DNA of 64,000 bases from Phytohabitans rumicis (lineage in GTDB: Bacteria; Actinomycetota; Actinomycetes; Mycobacteriales; Micromonosporaceae): the NCBI RefSeq assembly GCF_011764445.1, contig NZ_BLPG01000001.1:3472001-3536000 (forward strand). Reading direction: 5' to 3'. The position numbers and the translations under genes were made by a program. The notes beneath the pieces were generated by a model. It did no database searches, was not told where the DNA came from, and was given only the letters and a program-made list of their open reading frames with translations. Each line of letters starts with the position of its first letter. The stretch's first letter is position 1. Shown in pieces: positions 1 through 8,481 of the stretch.

Positions 1-20
1 AATGCCGTTAGCAAACGGAT

Positions 21-53
21 ACAAAAACACCCTCCCGGAGAATCTCCAGAAGG
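21..53 (-). terminator. Intrinsic terminator of the initiator tRNA
   Basis: On the minus strand an 11-bp stem (CCCTTCTGGAG with CTCCGGGAGGG, two G-U pairs) encloses a 3-nt loop and runs into TGTTTTTGT. It starts about 14 nt past the tRNA 3' end. Stem plus T-tract is the textbook layout of a factor-independent terminator and is unusual among the T-poor hairpins of this window. Confidence 0.85.
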
Positions 54-66
54 GCATTCCTGCTAG

Positions 67-140
67 TAGCGGGGACAGGATTTGAACCTGCGACCTCTGG
101 GTTATGAGCCCAGCGAGCTACCGAGCTGCTCCACCCCGCG
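67..140 (-). tRNA. Initiator tRNA-fMet (anticodon CAT)
   Basis: The minus strand reads CGCGGGGTGGAGCAG at the 5' end, has a CAT anticodon in a loop flanked by three G-C pairs (GGG/CCC), a GGTTCAAATCC T-arm and ends in CCCCGCTA. The unpaired first base of the acceptor stem (C1 opposite U72) together with the three G-C pairs next to the anticodon loop are the marks of the initiator rather than the elongator methionine tRNA. The CCA end is not encoded (the DNA continues CTA). Length is 74 nt. Confidence 0.95.
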
Positions 141-151
141 TCGGCTCCTTA

Positions 152-181
152 ACACTAGCGCACGGTTCGCCGTACCTGCAA
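152..181 (-). promoter_or_regulatory. Possible promoter of the initiator tRNA
   Basis: On the minus strand TTGCAG and TAGTGT are separated by 18 nt, and the second hexamer ends 11 nt before the mature tRNA 5' end. The -10 match is fair and the -35 match weak, so this is a position-supported guess. Confidence 0.4.
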
Positions 182-212
182 AACGGGCCCGCAGTGGCGT
201 GGCGCACCCTCC

Positions 213-294
213 GTCGATCAAGGATTTCCACGCGGATCAAGGGCAAACGGTCGTGGTTTGGAGATCAAACCACGACCGTTTGCCCTTGATCGAC
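213..294. repeat. 57-bp palindromic repeat, copy 1
   Basis: Bases 235-291 form a perfect palindrome: two 26-nt arms starting GATCAAGGGCAAACGG around a 5-nt GAGAT loop. A shorter outer motif GTCGATCAAGGA precedes it at 213. The same unit recurs near 6.5, 17.9, 29.9 and 48.7 kb. This copy lies between the UPF0182 gene and the initiator tRNA, both on the minus strand. Arms with no drift suggest a recent copy or a constrained structure. Confidence 0.9.
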
Positions 295-316
295 GCGCAG
301 AAGGGCGCGCAGGCCC

Positions 317-344
317 ACGCGGCACGCGGCACGCGGCACGCGGC
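317..344. repeat. Short tandem repeat ACGCGGC x4
   Basis: Four head-to-tail 7-bp units ACGCGGC lie between the 57-bp palindrome and the terminator hairpin of the UPF0182 gene. No gene is visible here. Confidence 0.7.
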
Positions 345-348
345 GCGC

Positions 349-376
349 GGCCCGCGCGCAGAGGGGCGCGCGGGCC
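349..376 (-). terminator. Hairpin after the UPF0182 gene
   Basis: An 11-bp G/C-only stem (GGCCCGCGCGC with GCGCGCGGGCC) with a 6-nt loop sits about 10 nt past the stop codon. There is no T-tract, which is usual for hairpin-type ends in GC-rich actinobacteria. Confidence 0.5.
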
Positions 377-386
377 GCGGAGAGCG

Positions 387-3386
387 CTAGCCGCCTGGGG
401 AGGGGATGGGGAGGGGATGTGGGGGTGAGGTGCCTGAGGGCGATGGGGATGGGGTGGCGTTGGGGGTGCCGCCGGCGGCGCGGAGGGCCGTCTGGAACTC
501 GGCCATCGCGTCGTCGAACGCCTTCAGCGCCCGGCCCTCGCGCTCGAAGTCGCCGGCCGCCCGTGCGGCCTTGACCTCCGCCCACGCCTTCTCGACCTTG
601 TCGGCGGCGGCCGCCAGCTCGGGCGTCAGCGTCTGGGTGCCGCCCTGTGTCGGCGGGTTCTCGGTGCCGGTCTGGGGTGGTGGAGCGCCCTGTTTGCCTT
701 GGTCGACCAGTTCCTTGATGCCCGCTTGGAGCGAGTCGGCCAGTACGACGTACGAGCCACCGTCGCCATAGGACATGAGGATCTTTTGGAGCACCGGGTA
801 CGCGTTCTCCTGGTTGCTCTTGACGTACACGGGCTCCACATAGAGCATGCCGTTGCCGAACGGCAGGGACAGCAGGTTGCCGTAGAGCACCTGGGCCTGG
901 TTCGACGAGAGCAGGTTCAGGTCCTGTCTGATCTGGGCGTTAGTGTTCGTCATCCGCTGGTGCACCTGCACCGGGCCGGACACGGCCGTTTGATCGGGCA
1001 GTTCCCACACGTGCAAGACCGGTCTGTCGTCCACATAGGAGCCGGAGATGAGCGCGGCGAGGTTCTGCCGGCCGAGCGGGGTGACCGCCGAGGTGAGCTG
1101 GAATCTCGGCTCGTTCTGGCCCGGGAACTGGGTCAGCAGGTAGTACGGCGGCTGCTTGACGCCGGTGTCGGGCTTGTCGGGGGCGTTGGGCACCTCCCAG
1201 AAGTCCGACCCGTTGAAGAACTCGCCCGGGTCGGTGACGTGGAAGTTCGCCAGCAGGTTGCGCTGCACCTTGAAGAGGTCGGCCGGGTAGCGGAAGTGCG
1301 CGTTCAGCTCGTCCGGGATGTCCGCCTTCGGGATGACCAGGTCGCCGCCGAACGCCTTGTTCCACGCCTTGAGCACCGGGTCGGCGTCGTCGAACTCGTA
1401 CAGCTTGACGGTGCCGTCGTACGCGTCGACGGTGGCCTTGACCGAGTTGCGGATGTAGTTGACGTTCTCCCGGGCCAGCGCGAACGTGCCGACGTTGGTC
1501 AGCTCGTCTGCCGTCTCGGTCTGCAGGTTGACCCGCTTCGAGTACGGGTAGGTGCCCGCCGTCGTGTACCCGTCGAGGATCCACACGATGCGCCCGTCGA
1601 CCTCGGCCGGGTACGGGTCGCCGTCCATGGTCAGGAACGGCGCCACCTTCTCCACCCGGTCCCGCGGGTTGCGGACGTACAGCAGCTTGGAGTTGTCGTT
1701 GACCGCGTCGGAGAGCAGGAAGTTGGACTCCCGCTCCTTGACGCTGTACAGCAGCCGGCGCATGAAGGAGCCGATCTCGACGCCACCCGTGCCGGTGTAC
1801 GTGTAGTTGACGCCCTGCTCGCCGTTGGAGCCGGTCGGCCGGTCGTACTCGACGTGCCGGTCCGGGTCGGCCTGGCCGACGATCGCGTAGTCCGCGCCTT
1901 GCTGGCCGCCGCCGACCTGCTCGCCGTAGTAGATGCGCGGCTGCTCGACCGGGATCTGCTCCTGGTTGGAGGCGCACGCCTCGGGCGTCTGGTCGTCGCC
2001 GAGGAAGCCGGAGACGAAGTACGGCTGCCCGCCGCACACGATCTGGTTGGCCGGCGCGCCGACCAGGCCGTACCCGTGGGTGTAGACCGTGTGGCGGTTG
2101 AGCCAGTTGCCCTGCTGGTCGGTCAGCTGGCTGTAGTTGATCTCGCGGACGCCCACGACGTAGTCCTGGGTCTTGCTGTTGATCGTGTAGCGGTCGATGT
2201 CGAGCTTCTGCCCGAAGTCGTAGAAGCCCCGGACCTGCTGCAACTGGGTGTACGACTGCGAGACGAGCTCGGGGTCGAGCAGCCGGATGTTGGGCACGAC
2301 CGAGGTGTCGGTCGCCAGCGAGGCGGGCGGCGTGAGGTTGCTGGCCGAGTACGCATCGGTCTTCACCGTAGATAGGCCGAAGGCATCTCGGGTGGCGTTG
2401 ATGCCGCGCTCGATGTAGTCGCGCTCCTTGTCCCGGACGCTGGGGTTGACCTCGAAGGTCTGCACCGCCCAGGGATAGATGCCGCCGATCGCGACCGCGG
2501 AGATGGCCAGCAGCGCGAGCGAGACGCCGGGCCAGACCAGATTGCGCATCACCGCGTTGGAGAACACGATGATCGCGATCGCCACGACGATCGAGATGTA
2601 CGCCAGGATCTCCTTGGCCGGCAGGAGCGCGTTGATGTCGGCGTACCCGGCGCCGTAGAGGTTGGGCGGGTTCTGCTCGAGCAGGAGTGCCCGCCGGTCC
2701 AGGACGTACGCGATGGCCTTGAGCAAAACGAAGACCGCCACCAGCGAGGTCAGGTGGGCACGCGCGGCGGTGGTCATCCGGTCGCCGATGCCCTGTAGCC
2801 GCACGCCGCCGAAGACATAGTGGACGGCGAGCGAGCCGAGCACCGACAGCACGACGGCGGTGAAGCCGACGCCGAGCAGGTAGCGCAGGAACGGGTACTC
2901 GAAGACGTAGAACCCGATATCGATCTTGAACTCGGGGTCGGTGACGCCGAACGGCTGCGAGTTGCGGAAAAGCATCCAGTCGCGCCAGCGGCTCTGCCCG
3001 GACAGTCCGGCGAAGAGCCCGATGATGATGGAGAGCACCGCGATCCAGGTGCCGATGCGCGGGCTGAGCACCATCCGGTAGCGCTCCAGCGTGGCCTGCT
3101 CGGCCGAGTGCGGGCGCAGCAGCGGACGGAGCCGATAGGCGAGGTAGAGGTTGCCCCCGACCACCACCGCCATGGCCAGCCCTATCGCGAAGAAGAGCAG
3201 GATCCGCGTGGTCAGCACGTCCGAGAAGACCTGGGTGTACTGGACCTCGTCGAACCACAGCCAGTCGGTCCACACCTCGACCGCCCAGCCCATCAGGGTA
3301 AAGAGCAGGAATACCCCGACGAGTACGCCGATAGTGACGCGCCCCCGCCTGCTCATTCTCGGCAGAGGACTGCTACGCACGACCAC
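387..3386 (-). CDS. UPF0182 family membrane protein
   Basis: This is a 999-residue member of the UPF0182 (COG1615) family, found across actinobacteria and some other phyla; its biochemical role is unknown. About seven membrane segments fill the first third (near residues 17-37, 62-85, 112-130, 165-195, 210-228, 258-280 and 285-310). A large, probably extracytoplasmic domain follows, with the family's conserved blocks such as FYDFGQKLDIDRYTI. The C-terminus is a Pro/Thr/Ser-rich tail after a helical stretch. The GTG start is preferred because GGAG sits 6 nt upstream; an internal ATG ten codons later has no such site. Length is normal for the family. Confidence 0.93.
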   Translation of the reverse strand: MVVRSSPLPRMSRRGRVTIGVLVGVFLLFTLMGWAVEVWTDWLWFDEVQYTQVFSDVLTTRILLFFAIGLAMAVVVGGNLYLAYRLRPLLRPHSAEQATLERYRMVLSPRIGTWIAVLSIIIGLFAGLSGQSRWRDWMLFRNSQPFGVTDPEFKIDIGFYVFEYPFLRYLLGVGFTAVVLSVLGSLAVHYVFGGVRLQGIGDRMTTAARAHLTSLVAVFVLLKAIAYVLDRRALLLEQNPPNLYGAGYADINALLPAKEILAYISIVVAIAIIVFSNAVMRNLVWPGVSLALLAISAVAIGGIYPWAVQTFEVNPSVRDKERDYIERGINATRDAFGLSTVKTDAYSASNLTPPASLATDTSVVPNIRLLDPELVSQSYTQLQQVRGFYDFGQKLDIDRYTINSKTQDYVVGVREINYSQLTDQQGNWLNRHTVYTHGYGLVGAPANQIVCGGQPYFVSGFLGDDQTPEACASNQEQIPVEQPRIYYGEQVGGGQQGADYAIVGQADPDRHVEYDRPTGSNGEQGVNYTYTGTGGVEIGSFMRRLLYSVKERESNFLLSDAVNDNSKLLYVRNPRDRVEKVAPFLTMDGDPYPAEVDGRIVWILDGYTTAGTYPYSKRVNLQTETADELTNVGTFALARENVNYIRNSVKATVDAYDGTVKLYEFDDADPVLKAWNKAFGGDLVIPKADIPDELNAHFRYPADLFKVQRNLLANFHVTDPGEFFNGSDFWEVPNAPDKPDTGVKQPPYYLLTQFPGQNEPRFQLTSAVTPLGRQNLAALISGSYVDDRPVLHVWELPDQTAVSGPVQVHQRMTNTNAQIRQDLNLLSSNQAQVLYGNLLSLPFGNGMLYVEPVYVKSNQENAYPVLQKILMSYGDGGSYVVLADSLQAGIKELVDQGKQGAPPPQTGTENPPTQGGTQTLTPELAAAADKVEKAWAEVKAARAAGDFEREGRALKAFDDAMAEFQTALRAAGGTPNATPSPSPSGTSPPHPLPIPSPGG

Positions 3387-3468
3387 GGTATGCTCCGCAA
3401 GTTGTTGGCTGATCCGCTCCGATCAGGGACCTACAGTACGGGGTGTACCTGAAGGTCATGCCCCTAGG

Positions 3469-4485
3469 TCAGCAGAGCGGCGGCTGACCCCCGTCGCGGA
3501 GCGTCTGCAGCGCGGCCAGCGCCTCGTCGAGGGTCGCCACCTTGATCAATGGGAGCCCCGGGCGGTCATTGCTCTTGGCCTCGGCGCAGTTGTCGGCGGG
3601 CGTGAGAAACACGGTCGCGCCCGCGTTCTTGGCGCCCACGAGCTTCTGCCCGATGCCGCCGATCGGGCCGATGTTTCCGTCGTCGTCGATGGTCCCCGTA
3701 CCCGCTATGATCTTGCCGCCGGTGAGGTCGGCCGGCTCGATCTTGTCGATGATGCCCAGCGCGAACATCAGGCCCGCGCTCGGGCCGCCGATCTTCGACA
3801 GATCGATCTTCAGCTCGAACGGGTGCGGCTGCTTCGGCTCGATCTCCACGCCGATGCGCGGCGGCTCGCCGTCCTGGGCCCGGGTCTTGATCTTCACGGT
3901 CGCGTTGGCGTTTGCGCGGGTGTAGCCGATGGTCAGCTCGGTGCCGCCCGGCTCCGCCCGGATCATCTCGGTCAGCTTCGGCCCGCTGGTCACCGGCTTG
4001 CCGTTCACGGAGGTGAGGATGTCTCCGGCGCGCAGGACGCCCTCGGAGGGTCCGCCGGCGGTGACGTTCTTGACGGTCACCTGCACCGGGTAGCCGAGCT
4101 CGCGCAGCGCCGACGTCTCCGCGCTGCTCTGCGACGCCTTGAAGTCCTCGGCGTTGCGCTCCTCGACCTGCTGCTCGGTCTGGTCCGGCGGGTAGATCAA
4201 CTCGCGCGGCACCACGGCCTCGTCGTCGCTGAACCAGCCCGCGATCGCGGAGAGCAGCTTGACGTCCGGCTGCACGCCGACGGTGGTCAGGCGCAGCTGC
4301 CCCGCCGAGGTCGAGGTCTGCGTGCCGGTGACCTGAATGACCTCTTTGCCGTCCTCTTTACCCAGCGTGTCCACGGTGGGGCCGGGGCCGAGCACCACGT
4401 ACGGGATAGGGGCGGCTAGCACTCCCACGCTCAGCAACGCGGTGATCAGCGCGCCGAGGAGGACAGTGACACCGCGACGTCTCAT
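3469..4485 (-). CDS. YlbL-type PDZ/Lon (S16) membrane-anchored protease
   Basis: The 338-residue protein has one N-terminal membrane segment (residues 8-26), a PDZ domain (about 130-205) and a C-terminal Lon-type S16 peptidase domain (about 225-335). The Ser-Lys dyad is visible: Ser236 in GGPSAG and Lys281 in GGIGQK. This arrangement matches the YlbL family of Gram-positive bacteria, thought to act on membrane or extracytoplasmic substrates. The ATG at 4485 directly precedes the basic MRRRGVTV stretch before the membrane helix, so the longer upstream reading is not used. It lies 82 nt upstream of, and co-directional with, the UPF0182 gene and divergent from the DUF2342 gene. Confidence 0.9.
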   Translation of the reverse strand: MRRRGVTVLLGALITALLSVGVLAAPIPYVVLGPGPTVDTLGKEDGKEVIQVTGTQTSTSAGQLRLTTVGVQPDVKLLSAIAGWFSDDEAVVPRELIYPPDQTEQQVEERNAEDFKASQSSAETSALRELGYPVQVTVKNVTAGGPSEGVLRAGDILTSVNGKPVTSGPKLTEMIRAEPGGTELTIGYTRANANATVKIKTRAQDGEPPRIGVEIEPKQPHPFELKIDLSKIGGPSAGLMFALGIIDKIEPADLTGGKIIAGTGTIDDDGNIGPIGGIGQKLVGAKNAGATVFLTPADNCAEAKSNDRPGLPLIKVATLDEALAALQTLRDGGQPPLC

Positions 4486-4570
4486 GCGCGAAGCGTACCT
4501 ACCCCGGTTTCTCCCTGAGCTGACAGCGCGGACACGGCAGGCGCCAAAACCCGGGCGTACCGTGGATGAC

Positions 4571-5785
4571 GTGCCTGATATCCCGTTCGGCTTCGCTCTC
4601 CCGGGCGCGCAGCCACCCGACCCCAACGATCCGCAGCAGATGCAGCAGTTCATGGCTCAGCTGCAGCAGTTGCTCGCGACCCCCGGCACCGGCCCCGTCA
4701 ACTGGGACCTGGCCCGTCAGGTAGCGGTGAGTCAGCTCGCCGGGACCGGCGACCCGGCGGTCAACGTCTACGAGCGGAACGAGGTCGACGAAGCCCTGCG
4801 CCTGGCCGACCTCTGGCTGGAGCCCGCCTCCGCGCTGCCGTCGGGCATCCACACGTCCGTGGCGTGGACGCGCAACGAGTGGATCTACAACACCCTGGAC
4901 GTCTGGCGCAAGCTGTGCGACCCCGTCGCCGGCCGCATGGTGTCGGCCATGGGCGACCTGGTGCCGCCGGAGGCGCGCGCCCAGCTCGGCCCCATGCAGT
5001 CGATGGTCACCACGCTGGGCGGCGCGCTCTTCGGGGGTCAGCTGGGCCAGGCGCTCGGCTCACTCGCCGCCGAGGTGCTCTCCGCCGGCGACATCGGGCT
5101 TCCGCTCGGACCGGCCGGCACTGCCGCGCTCGTCCCGGCCAACATCAGCGAGTACGGCAAGGGCCTGGAGCTTCCGCTCGATGAGGTACGCCTGTACGTC
5201 GCCATGCGTGAGGCGGCCCACCAGCGGCTCTTCCAGCACGTGCCGTGGCTGCGCGGGCACGTGTTGACGGCGGTGGAGATGTACGCCGCCGGCATCACCG
5301 TCAACCGCGAGGCGATCGAAGACGCGATGGGCCGGATCGACCCGACCAACCCGGAGTCGATGCAGGCGATCGCCCTCGAAGGCATCTTCACGCCCGAGGA
5401 CACCCCGTCGCAGAAGGCGTCGCTGGCCCGGCTGGAAACCGCGCTCGCCCTGGTCGAGGGCTGGGTGTGCCACGTCGTCGACGAGGCGGCCGGCGACCGG
5501 CTGCCCAACGTCCTACGCCTCGGCGAGGCCTTCCGGCGGCGCCGCGCGGCCGGCGGGCCGGCGGAGCAGACGTTCGCCGCGCTGGTGGGACTGGAACTGC
5601 GCCCGCGCCGGCTCCGCGAGGCCGCCACCCTGTGGGCCGCACTGACGGAGCACCGCGGCACGGCCGCCCGCGACTCGCTGTGGGGCCACCCCGACCTCCT
5701 CCCCTCCGATGAGGACTTCGCCGACCCGCAGACCTTCGCGCGATCCCAGCTGGACCTAGGCGACCTGGGAGACCTGGGCCTCTAG
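4571..5785 (+). CDS. Zinc-dependent metalloprotease, DUF2342 (zincin type 2) family
   Basis: About 404 residues. The sequence follows the actinobacterial DUF2342/zincin_2 family: a Gln-rich N-terminus (PNDPQQMQQFMAQLQQLL), a central block VYVAMREAAHQRLFQHVPWL-like in which REAAHQRLF marks the family's metal-site region, and the LEGWVCHVVDEAA helix further on. The family is predicted zincin-like, but the site here (E-A-A-H) is not a plain HEXXH, so activity is inferred only from the family. The start is placed at GTG 4571 (VPDIPFGF), the usual family N-terminus; GTG 4562 is an alternative. It is transcribed away from the YlbL-type gene, with 85 bp between the two starts. Confidence 0.85.
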   Translation: MPDIPFGFALPGAQPPDPNDPQQMQQFMAQLQQLLATPGTGPVNWDLARQVAVSQLAGTGDPAVNVYERNEVDEALRLADLWLEPASALPSGIHTSVAWTRNEWIYNTLDVWRKLCDPVAGRMVSAMGDLVPPEARAQLGPMQSMVTTLGGALFGGQLGQALGSLAAEVLSAGDIGLPLGPAGTAALVPANISEYGKGLELPLDEVRLYVAMREAAHQRLFQHVPWLRGHVLTAVEMYAAGITVNREAIEDAMGRIDPTNPESMQAIALEGIFTPEDTPSQKASLARLETALALVEGWVCHVVDEAAGDRLPNVLRLGEAFRRRRAAGGPAEQTFAALVGLELRPRRLREAATLWAALTEHRGTAARDSLWGHPDLLPSDEDFADPQTFARSQLDLGDLGDLGL

Positions 5786-5791
5786 CGGTCG

Positions 5792-6388
5792 CTAGCCGCC
5801 GAGGAGGGCGCGGGTCGTGTCCCAGCCCTCCACGGCGGGGTCCAGGGTCGCGAGGTCCGCGGGGGTTCGCAGGCGGCGCCACGGCGGGCTTGAACCCACG
5901 TCCGCGGGGCGTGGCGCGGCCGCCCGGATCTCCGCGAGCGCCCCGCTGTCCAGGTCGAACGCCGGCAGCCAGTCCGGTGCCGGCAACCGGGCCGCCACGC
6001 CGAGCAGTCCCGGCCCCGGATCCGCCGGAGCCACCGCCAGCGGGCGGGTGGTCAGCGGCCGCAGCAACTTCCCCACCAACAGTCCCGGTACGTCCGGCGC
6101 GTCCCCTGCCACGGCCGCCGCCTGCTCGTACCCGTCCTTGGCGGCCACCGCGAAGATCGCTCCCGCACTCAGGTCGGGTACGTCGTACACCGGCATGCTC
6201 GGCCAGGCCACCGACTCGGCGAGCGCGCGGTCGGCGGGCAGGGCGGCGATGGCCGGCTCCACCTCGTTGAGGGTCGCGAGCAGGTCGACCAGGTCTTCGG
6301 CCAGCGCCGCCCGCCACGCAGCCGCGTCAACCCCCGGCGGATGCCACCGAACCTCACCAAGCACCGCAATAACCACCCGCCGCGTCAC
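5792..6388 (-). CDS. Conserved hypothetical protein, DUF2064/CofC-like fold suspected
   Basis: A 198-residue soluble protein. I do not firmly recognise it. The layout (N-terminal VVIAVLGEVRW, central AVAGDAPDVPGLLVGKLLRPL, then LAVAPADPGPGLLGVAARL) resembles the nucleotidyl-transferase-like DUF2064/TIGR04282 family, where AGDAPD-type motifs sit in the nucleotide-binding region. The usual GG-Y-LLG block is altered, so it may be a divergent, non-catalytic relative. It is convergent with the DUF2342 gene (6 bp between stops) and divergent from the HIT gene across a palindromic repeat. Confidence 0.6.
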   Translation of the reverse strand: MTRRVVIAVLGEVRWHPPGVDAAAWRAALAEDLVDLLATLNEVEPAIAALPADRALAESVAWPSMPVYDVPDLSAGAIFAVAAKDGYEQAAAVAGDAPDVPGLLVGKLLRPLTTRPLAVAPADPGPGLLGVAARLPAPDWLPAFDLDSGALAEIRAAAPRPADVGSSPPWRRLRTPADLATLDPAVEGWDTTRALLGG

Positions 6389-6483
6389 GCCCCCAGGCTA
6401 TCCCGCCCCGTTCCCCCGCCCCGCTCCCTCTCGCGCCGCGCCCCGCTCCCGCCCCCGCTCCCCGCGCTCCGCCCGCTTTCTGC

Positions 6484-6565
6484 GTCGATCAAGGGCATAC
6501 GGCCGTGCTTTGATCTCTAATCCACGACCGTTTGCCCTTGATCGACGCGGAATCCCTTGATCGAC
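6484..6565. repeat. 57-bp palindromic repeat, copy 2
   Basis: The core at 6487-6543 has the GATCAAGGGC...GCCCTTGATC arms with several mismatches near the middle and an ATCTC loop, so it is inverted relative to copy 1 (loop GAGAT). An outer motif CCCTTGATCGAC closes it at 6565. It fills the divergent space between the 5792-6388 gene and the HIT gene, ending 24 bp before the HIT start, so it must overlap that gene's promoter or leader. Confidence 0.88.
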
Positions 6566-6588
6566 GCGGCGCGGCTACCCTTTCCGGG

Positions 6589-7002
6589 GTGGCCGACTGC
6601 TTGTTCTGTGGCATCGTGGCGGGCTCCGTGCCGGCGTTCGTGGTAGCCGACGAGCCTGCGGGCTTCGCGTTTCTCGACACCCGGCCGGTATTCAAGGGGC
6701 ACACCCTCGTGGTGCCGCGCACGCACGTCGCCGTACTCGCTGATCTGCCCGCCGCGGACCTCGCGCCCTTCTTCGGCCTGGTGCAGCGGCTGGCGGTGGC
6801 GGTCGAGGACGGCCTGGGCGCGGGCGGGACGTTCGTGGCGATGAACAACAAGGTGTCGCAGTCGGTGCCCCACCTGCACGCCCACGTGGTGCCCCGCACC
6901 AAGGGCGACGGCCTGCGCGGTTTCTTCTGGCCCCGCACGAAATACGCCTCCGACGACGAGGCCCGCTCGTACGCCGAGAAGGTCGCCGCGGCACTGGGGT
7001 AA
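6589..7002 (+). CDS. HIT family nucleotide hydrolase/transferase
   Basis: 137 residues with the defining histidine triad HLHAH at 95-99, an N-terminal CLFC pair (Cys4, Cys7) typical of zinc-binding HIT proteins and the NNKVSQSVPHLHAHVVP block. HIT proteins hydrolyse or transfer nucleotide monophosphates from AMP-linked substrates; the exact substrate cannot be told. The GTG at 6589 starts the family N-terminus (VADCLFCGIV). An upstream in-frame ATG at 6532 would translate the palindromic repeat and is rejected. Confidence 0.9.
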   Translation: MADCLFCGIVAGSVPAFVVADEPAGFAFLDTRPVFKGHTLVVPRTHVAVLADLPAADLAPFFGLVQRLAVAVEDGLGAGGTFVAMNNKVSQSVPHLHAHVVPRTKGDGLRGFFWPRTKYASDDEARSYAEKVAAALG

Positions 7003-7054
7003 GGGTCGGTGCCCCGCGGCGTTGCAGGGTCTGGAAGCATGAGAGGAGCTTGCA

Positions 7055-7717
7055 GTGTTTCTGCGGCGCATGAAGTTTGACCTGCCCACCCTCGAGAACG
7101 CGTTGCCCGGACGGTCGGTCGAGATGCCGGTCGCCGAGCGGCACACGGTGCTCGGGACGCCGCTGCGCGGCCCCTGGCCGGCCGGCGCCGAGGTGGCGGT
7201 CTTCGGAATGGGCTGTTTCTGGGGCGCCGAGCGGCTGTTCTGGCGCCTGCCGGGCGTGATCTCGACCTCGGTCGGCTATGCGGGCGGCGTCACCCAGAAC
7301 CCGACGTACGAGGAGGTCTGCTCGGGCCAGACCGGCCACGCCGAGGTCGTCCAGGTCGTGTACGACCCCAGCAAGATCGGCTATGAGCAGCTGCTGAAGG
7401 TCTTCTGGGAGAACCACGACCCGACCCAGGGCATGCGGCAGGGCAACGACGTGGGCACCCAGTACCGTTCGACGATCTACACGACGACCGACGAGCAGCT
7501 TGTGGTGGCGGAGGCGTCCCGCGAGGCGTTCGCGCCGGTGGTCGCCCGCGCCGGCCGCGGCGAGATCACCACGGAGATCGGCCGGCTCGGTGAGTACTAC
7601 TTCGCCGAGGATTACCACCAGCAGTACTTGTCAAGTGACAAAAACCCGAACGGGTACTGCAACCACGGCCCGAACGGGATGACCTGCCCGATCGGGGTAG
7701 CGAAGACTGACGCCTGA
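7055..7717 (+). CDS. msrA: Peptide-methionine (S)-S-oxide reductase
   Basis: A 220-residue MsrA. The catalytic motif GCFWGAE has the nucleophile Cys54; Cys202 and Cys211 in the C-terminal [12 protein letters not shown] segment are placed to act as resolving cysteines. It reduces the S-epimer of methionine sulfoxide in proteins with thioredoxin as the usual donor. The GTG start at 7055 has a GAGAGGAG site 6-7 nt upstream. It follows the HIT gene by 52 nt on the same strand and may share its transcript. Confidence 0.95.
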   Translation: MFLRRMKFDLPTLENALPGRSVEMPVAERHTVLGTPLRGPWPAGAEVAVFGMGCFWGAERLFWRLPGVISTSVGYAGGVTQNPTYEEVCSGQTGHAEVVQVVYDPSKIGYEQLLKVFWENHDPTQGMRQGNDVGTQYRSTIYTTTDEQLVVAEASREAFAPVVARAGRGEITTEIGRLGEYYFAEDYHQQYLSSDKNPNGYCNHGPNGMTCPIGVAKTDA

Positions 7718-7779
7718 TTGGGATCAGCCAACCAACGCTCGGCGTGACAGACTCGCGGCGAAGGGTGGTGACAGCCAGG

Positions 7780-7983
7780 ATGACGAGTGGAGCCGAACCG
7801 CTGAACGACCCGCAGCGCATCGCCCGCCGCCGCGAGTCGCTCGATGAGCAAGCACGACGTCGGGGGATCCGGCCGATCAAGGATGTGTCGGAGATGGCCC
7901 GTGATGACGTGTTCGAATCCGACGAAGAACTCGACGCGTTCATCGCGTTCGTGTACGCCGAGCGTCAAGCCAACCTGACGTAG
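7780..7983 (+). CDS. Putative antitoxin of a VapBC-type pair
   Basis: A 67-residue, strongly charged protein with an Arg-rich stretch (RIARRRESLDEQARRRG) followed by an acidic half (SDEELDAFIAFVYAERQ). It sits 17 nt before a PIN-domain gene, the usual place and size of a VapB-like antitoxin. I cannot assign a DNA-binding fold from sequence. ATG 7780 is chosen; a GTG at 7744 would add 12 residues. Base composition is slightly lower in GC than the neighbours, which fits an accessory module. Confidence 0.65.
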   Translation: MTSGAEPLNDPQRIARRRESLDEQARRRGIRPIKDVSEMARDDVFESDEELDAFIAFVYAERQANLT

Positions 7984-8000
7984 GCGGTCATGACTACGTC

Positions 8001-8393
8001 GTGTTGGATACCGACGTCGCTTCTCTGATCTTTCGAGAACGCCTCCCGTCATCTATGGCGGCCCGGCTCGCCGGCAAGACCTGGTGCCTGACGTTCGTCA
8101 CGGTCGGCGAGATGACCCCATGGGCAACGCTTCGGGACTGGAGTCGGCGCAACCAAGCGGCGCTTGAGGCGTGGATGTCGCGCTGCATCATGGTGAACGC
8201 GAGTTGGGAGACCGCGCAGACCTGGGGGCGCATGTCCGCCTCCGGCAGGCGCAGGGGCCGCACCCATCCGATCAACGATGCGTGGATCGCGGCATGCTGT
8301 CTGACCGAAGGGCTGCCGCTGGCAACTCTTAACACTAAGGACTACGACGACCTGGCCGTCAACCACGGGCTCACAGTGCTCGCAATGGCCTAG
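8001..8393 (+). CDS. PIN-domain ribonuclease toxin (VapC-like)
   Basis: 130 residues with the acidic residues of a PIN nuclease: Asp3/Asp5 in LDTDVASLI, Glu37 in TVGEM, Asp93 in INDAWIAACC and Asp114 in NTKDYDDL. PIN toxins of the VapC group cleave tRNA or rRNA and are held inactive by the partner encoded just upstream. The start is GTG 8001, which gives the canonical N-terminus. An out-of-frame ATG at 7990 was not used. Confidence 0.88.
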   Translation: MLDTDVASLIFRERLPSSMAARLAGKTWCLTFVTVGEMTPWATLRDWSRRNQAALEAWMSRCIMVNASWETAQTWGRMSASGRRRGRTHPINDAWIAACCLTEGLPLATLNTKDYDDLAVNHGLTVLAMA

Positions 8394-8481
8394 CCGGCCT
8401 CTGCCGGGTTAGCGCCGGCACATAGCGGGCTCTCAGGTACGCCACCGCGCGTTCACATGGTCCGGCACCACGATCACGCTC

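Noticed and set aside
235-291. Attachment site or insertion sequence end
   Set aside because: No integrase, transposase or target duplication is visible next to any copy in this window; kept as a dispersed palindrome only.
699-2375. Long open frame on the plus strand opposite the UPF0182 gene
   Set aside because: Antisense shadow caused by high GC at third positions; no family resemblance, and the minus-strand protein is a clear known family.
6532-6588. In-frame upstream ATG that would extend the HIT protein by 19 residues
   Set aside because: It would translate through the palindromic repeat, and the canonical HIT N-terminus begins at GTG 6589.
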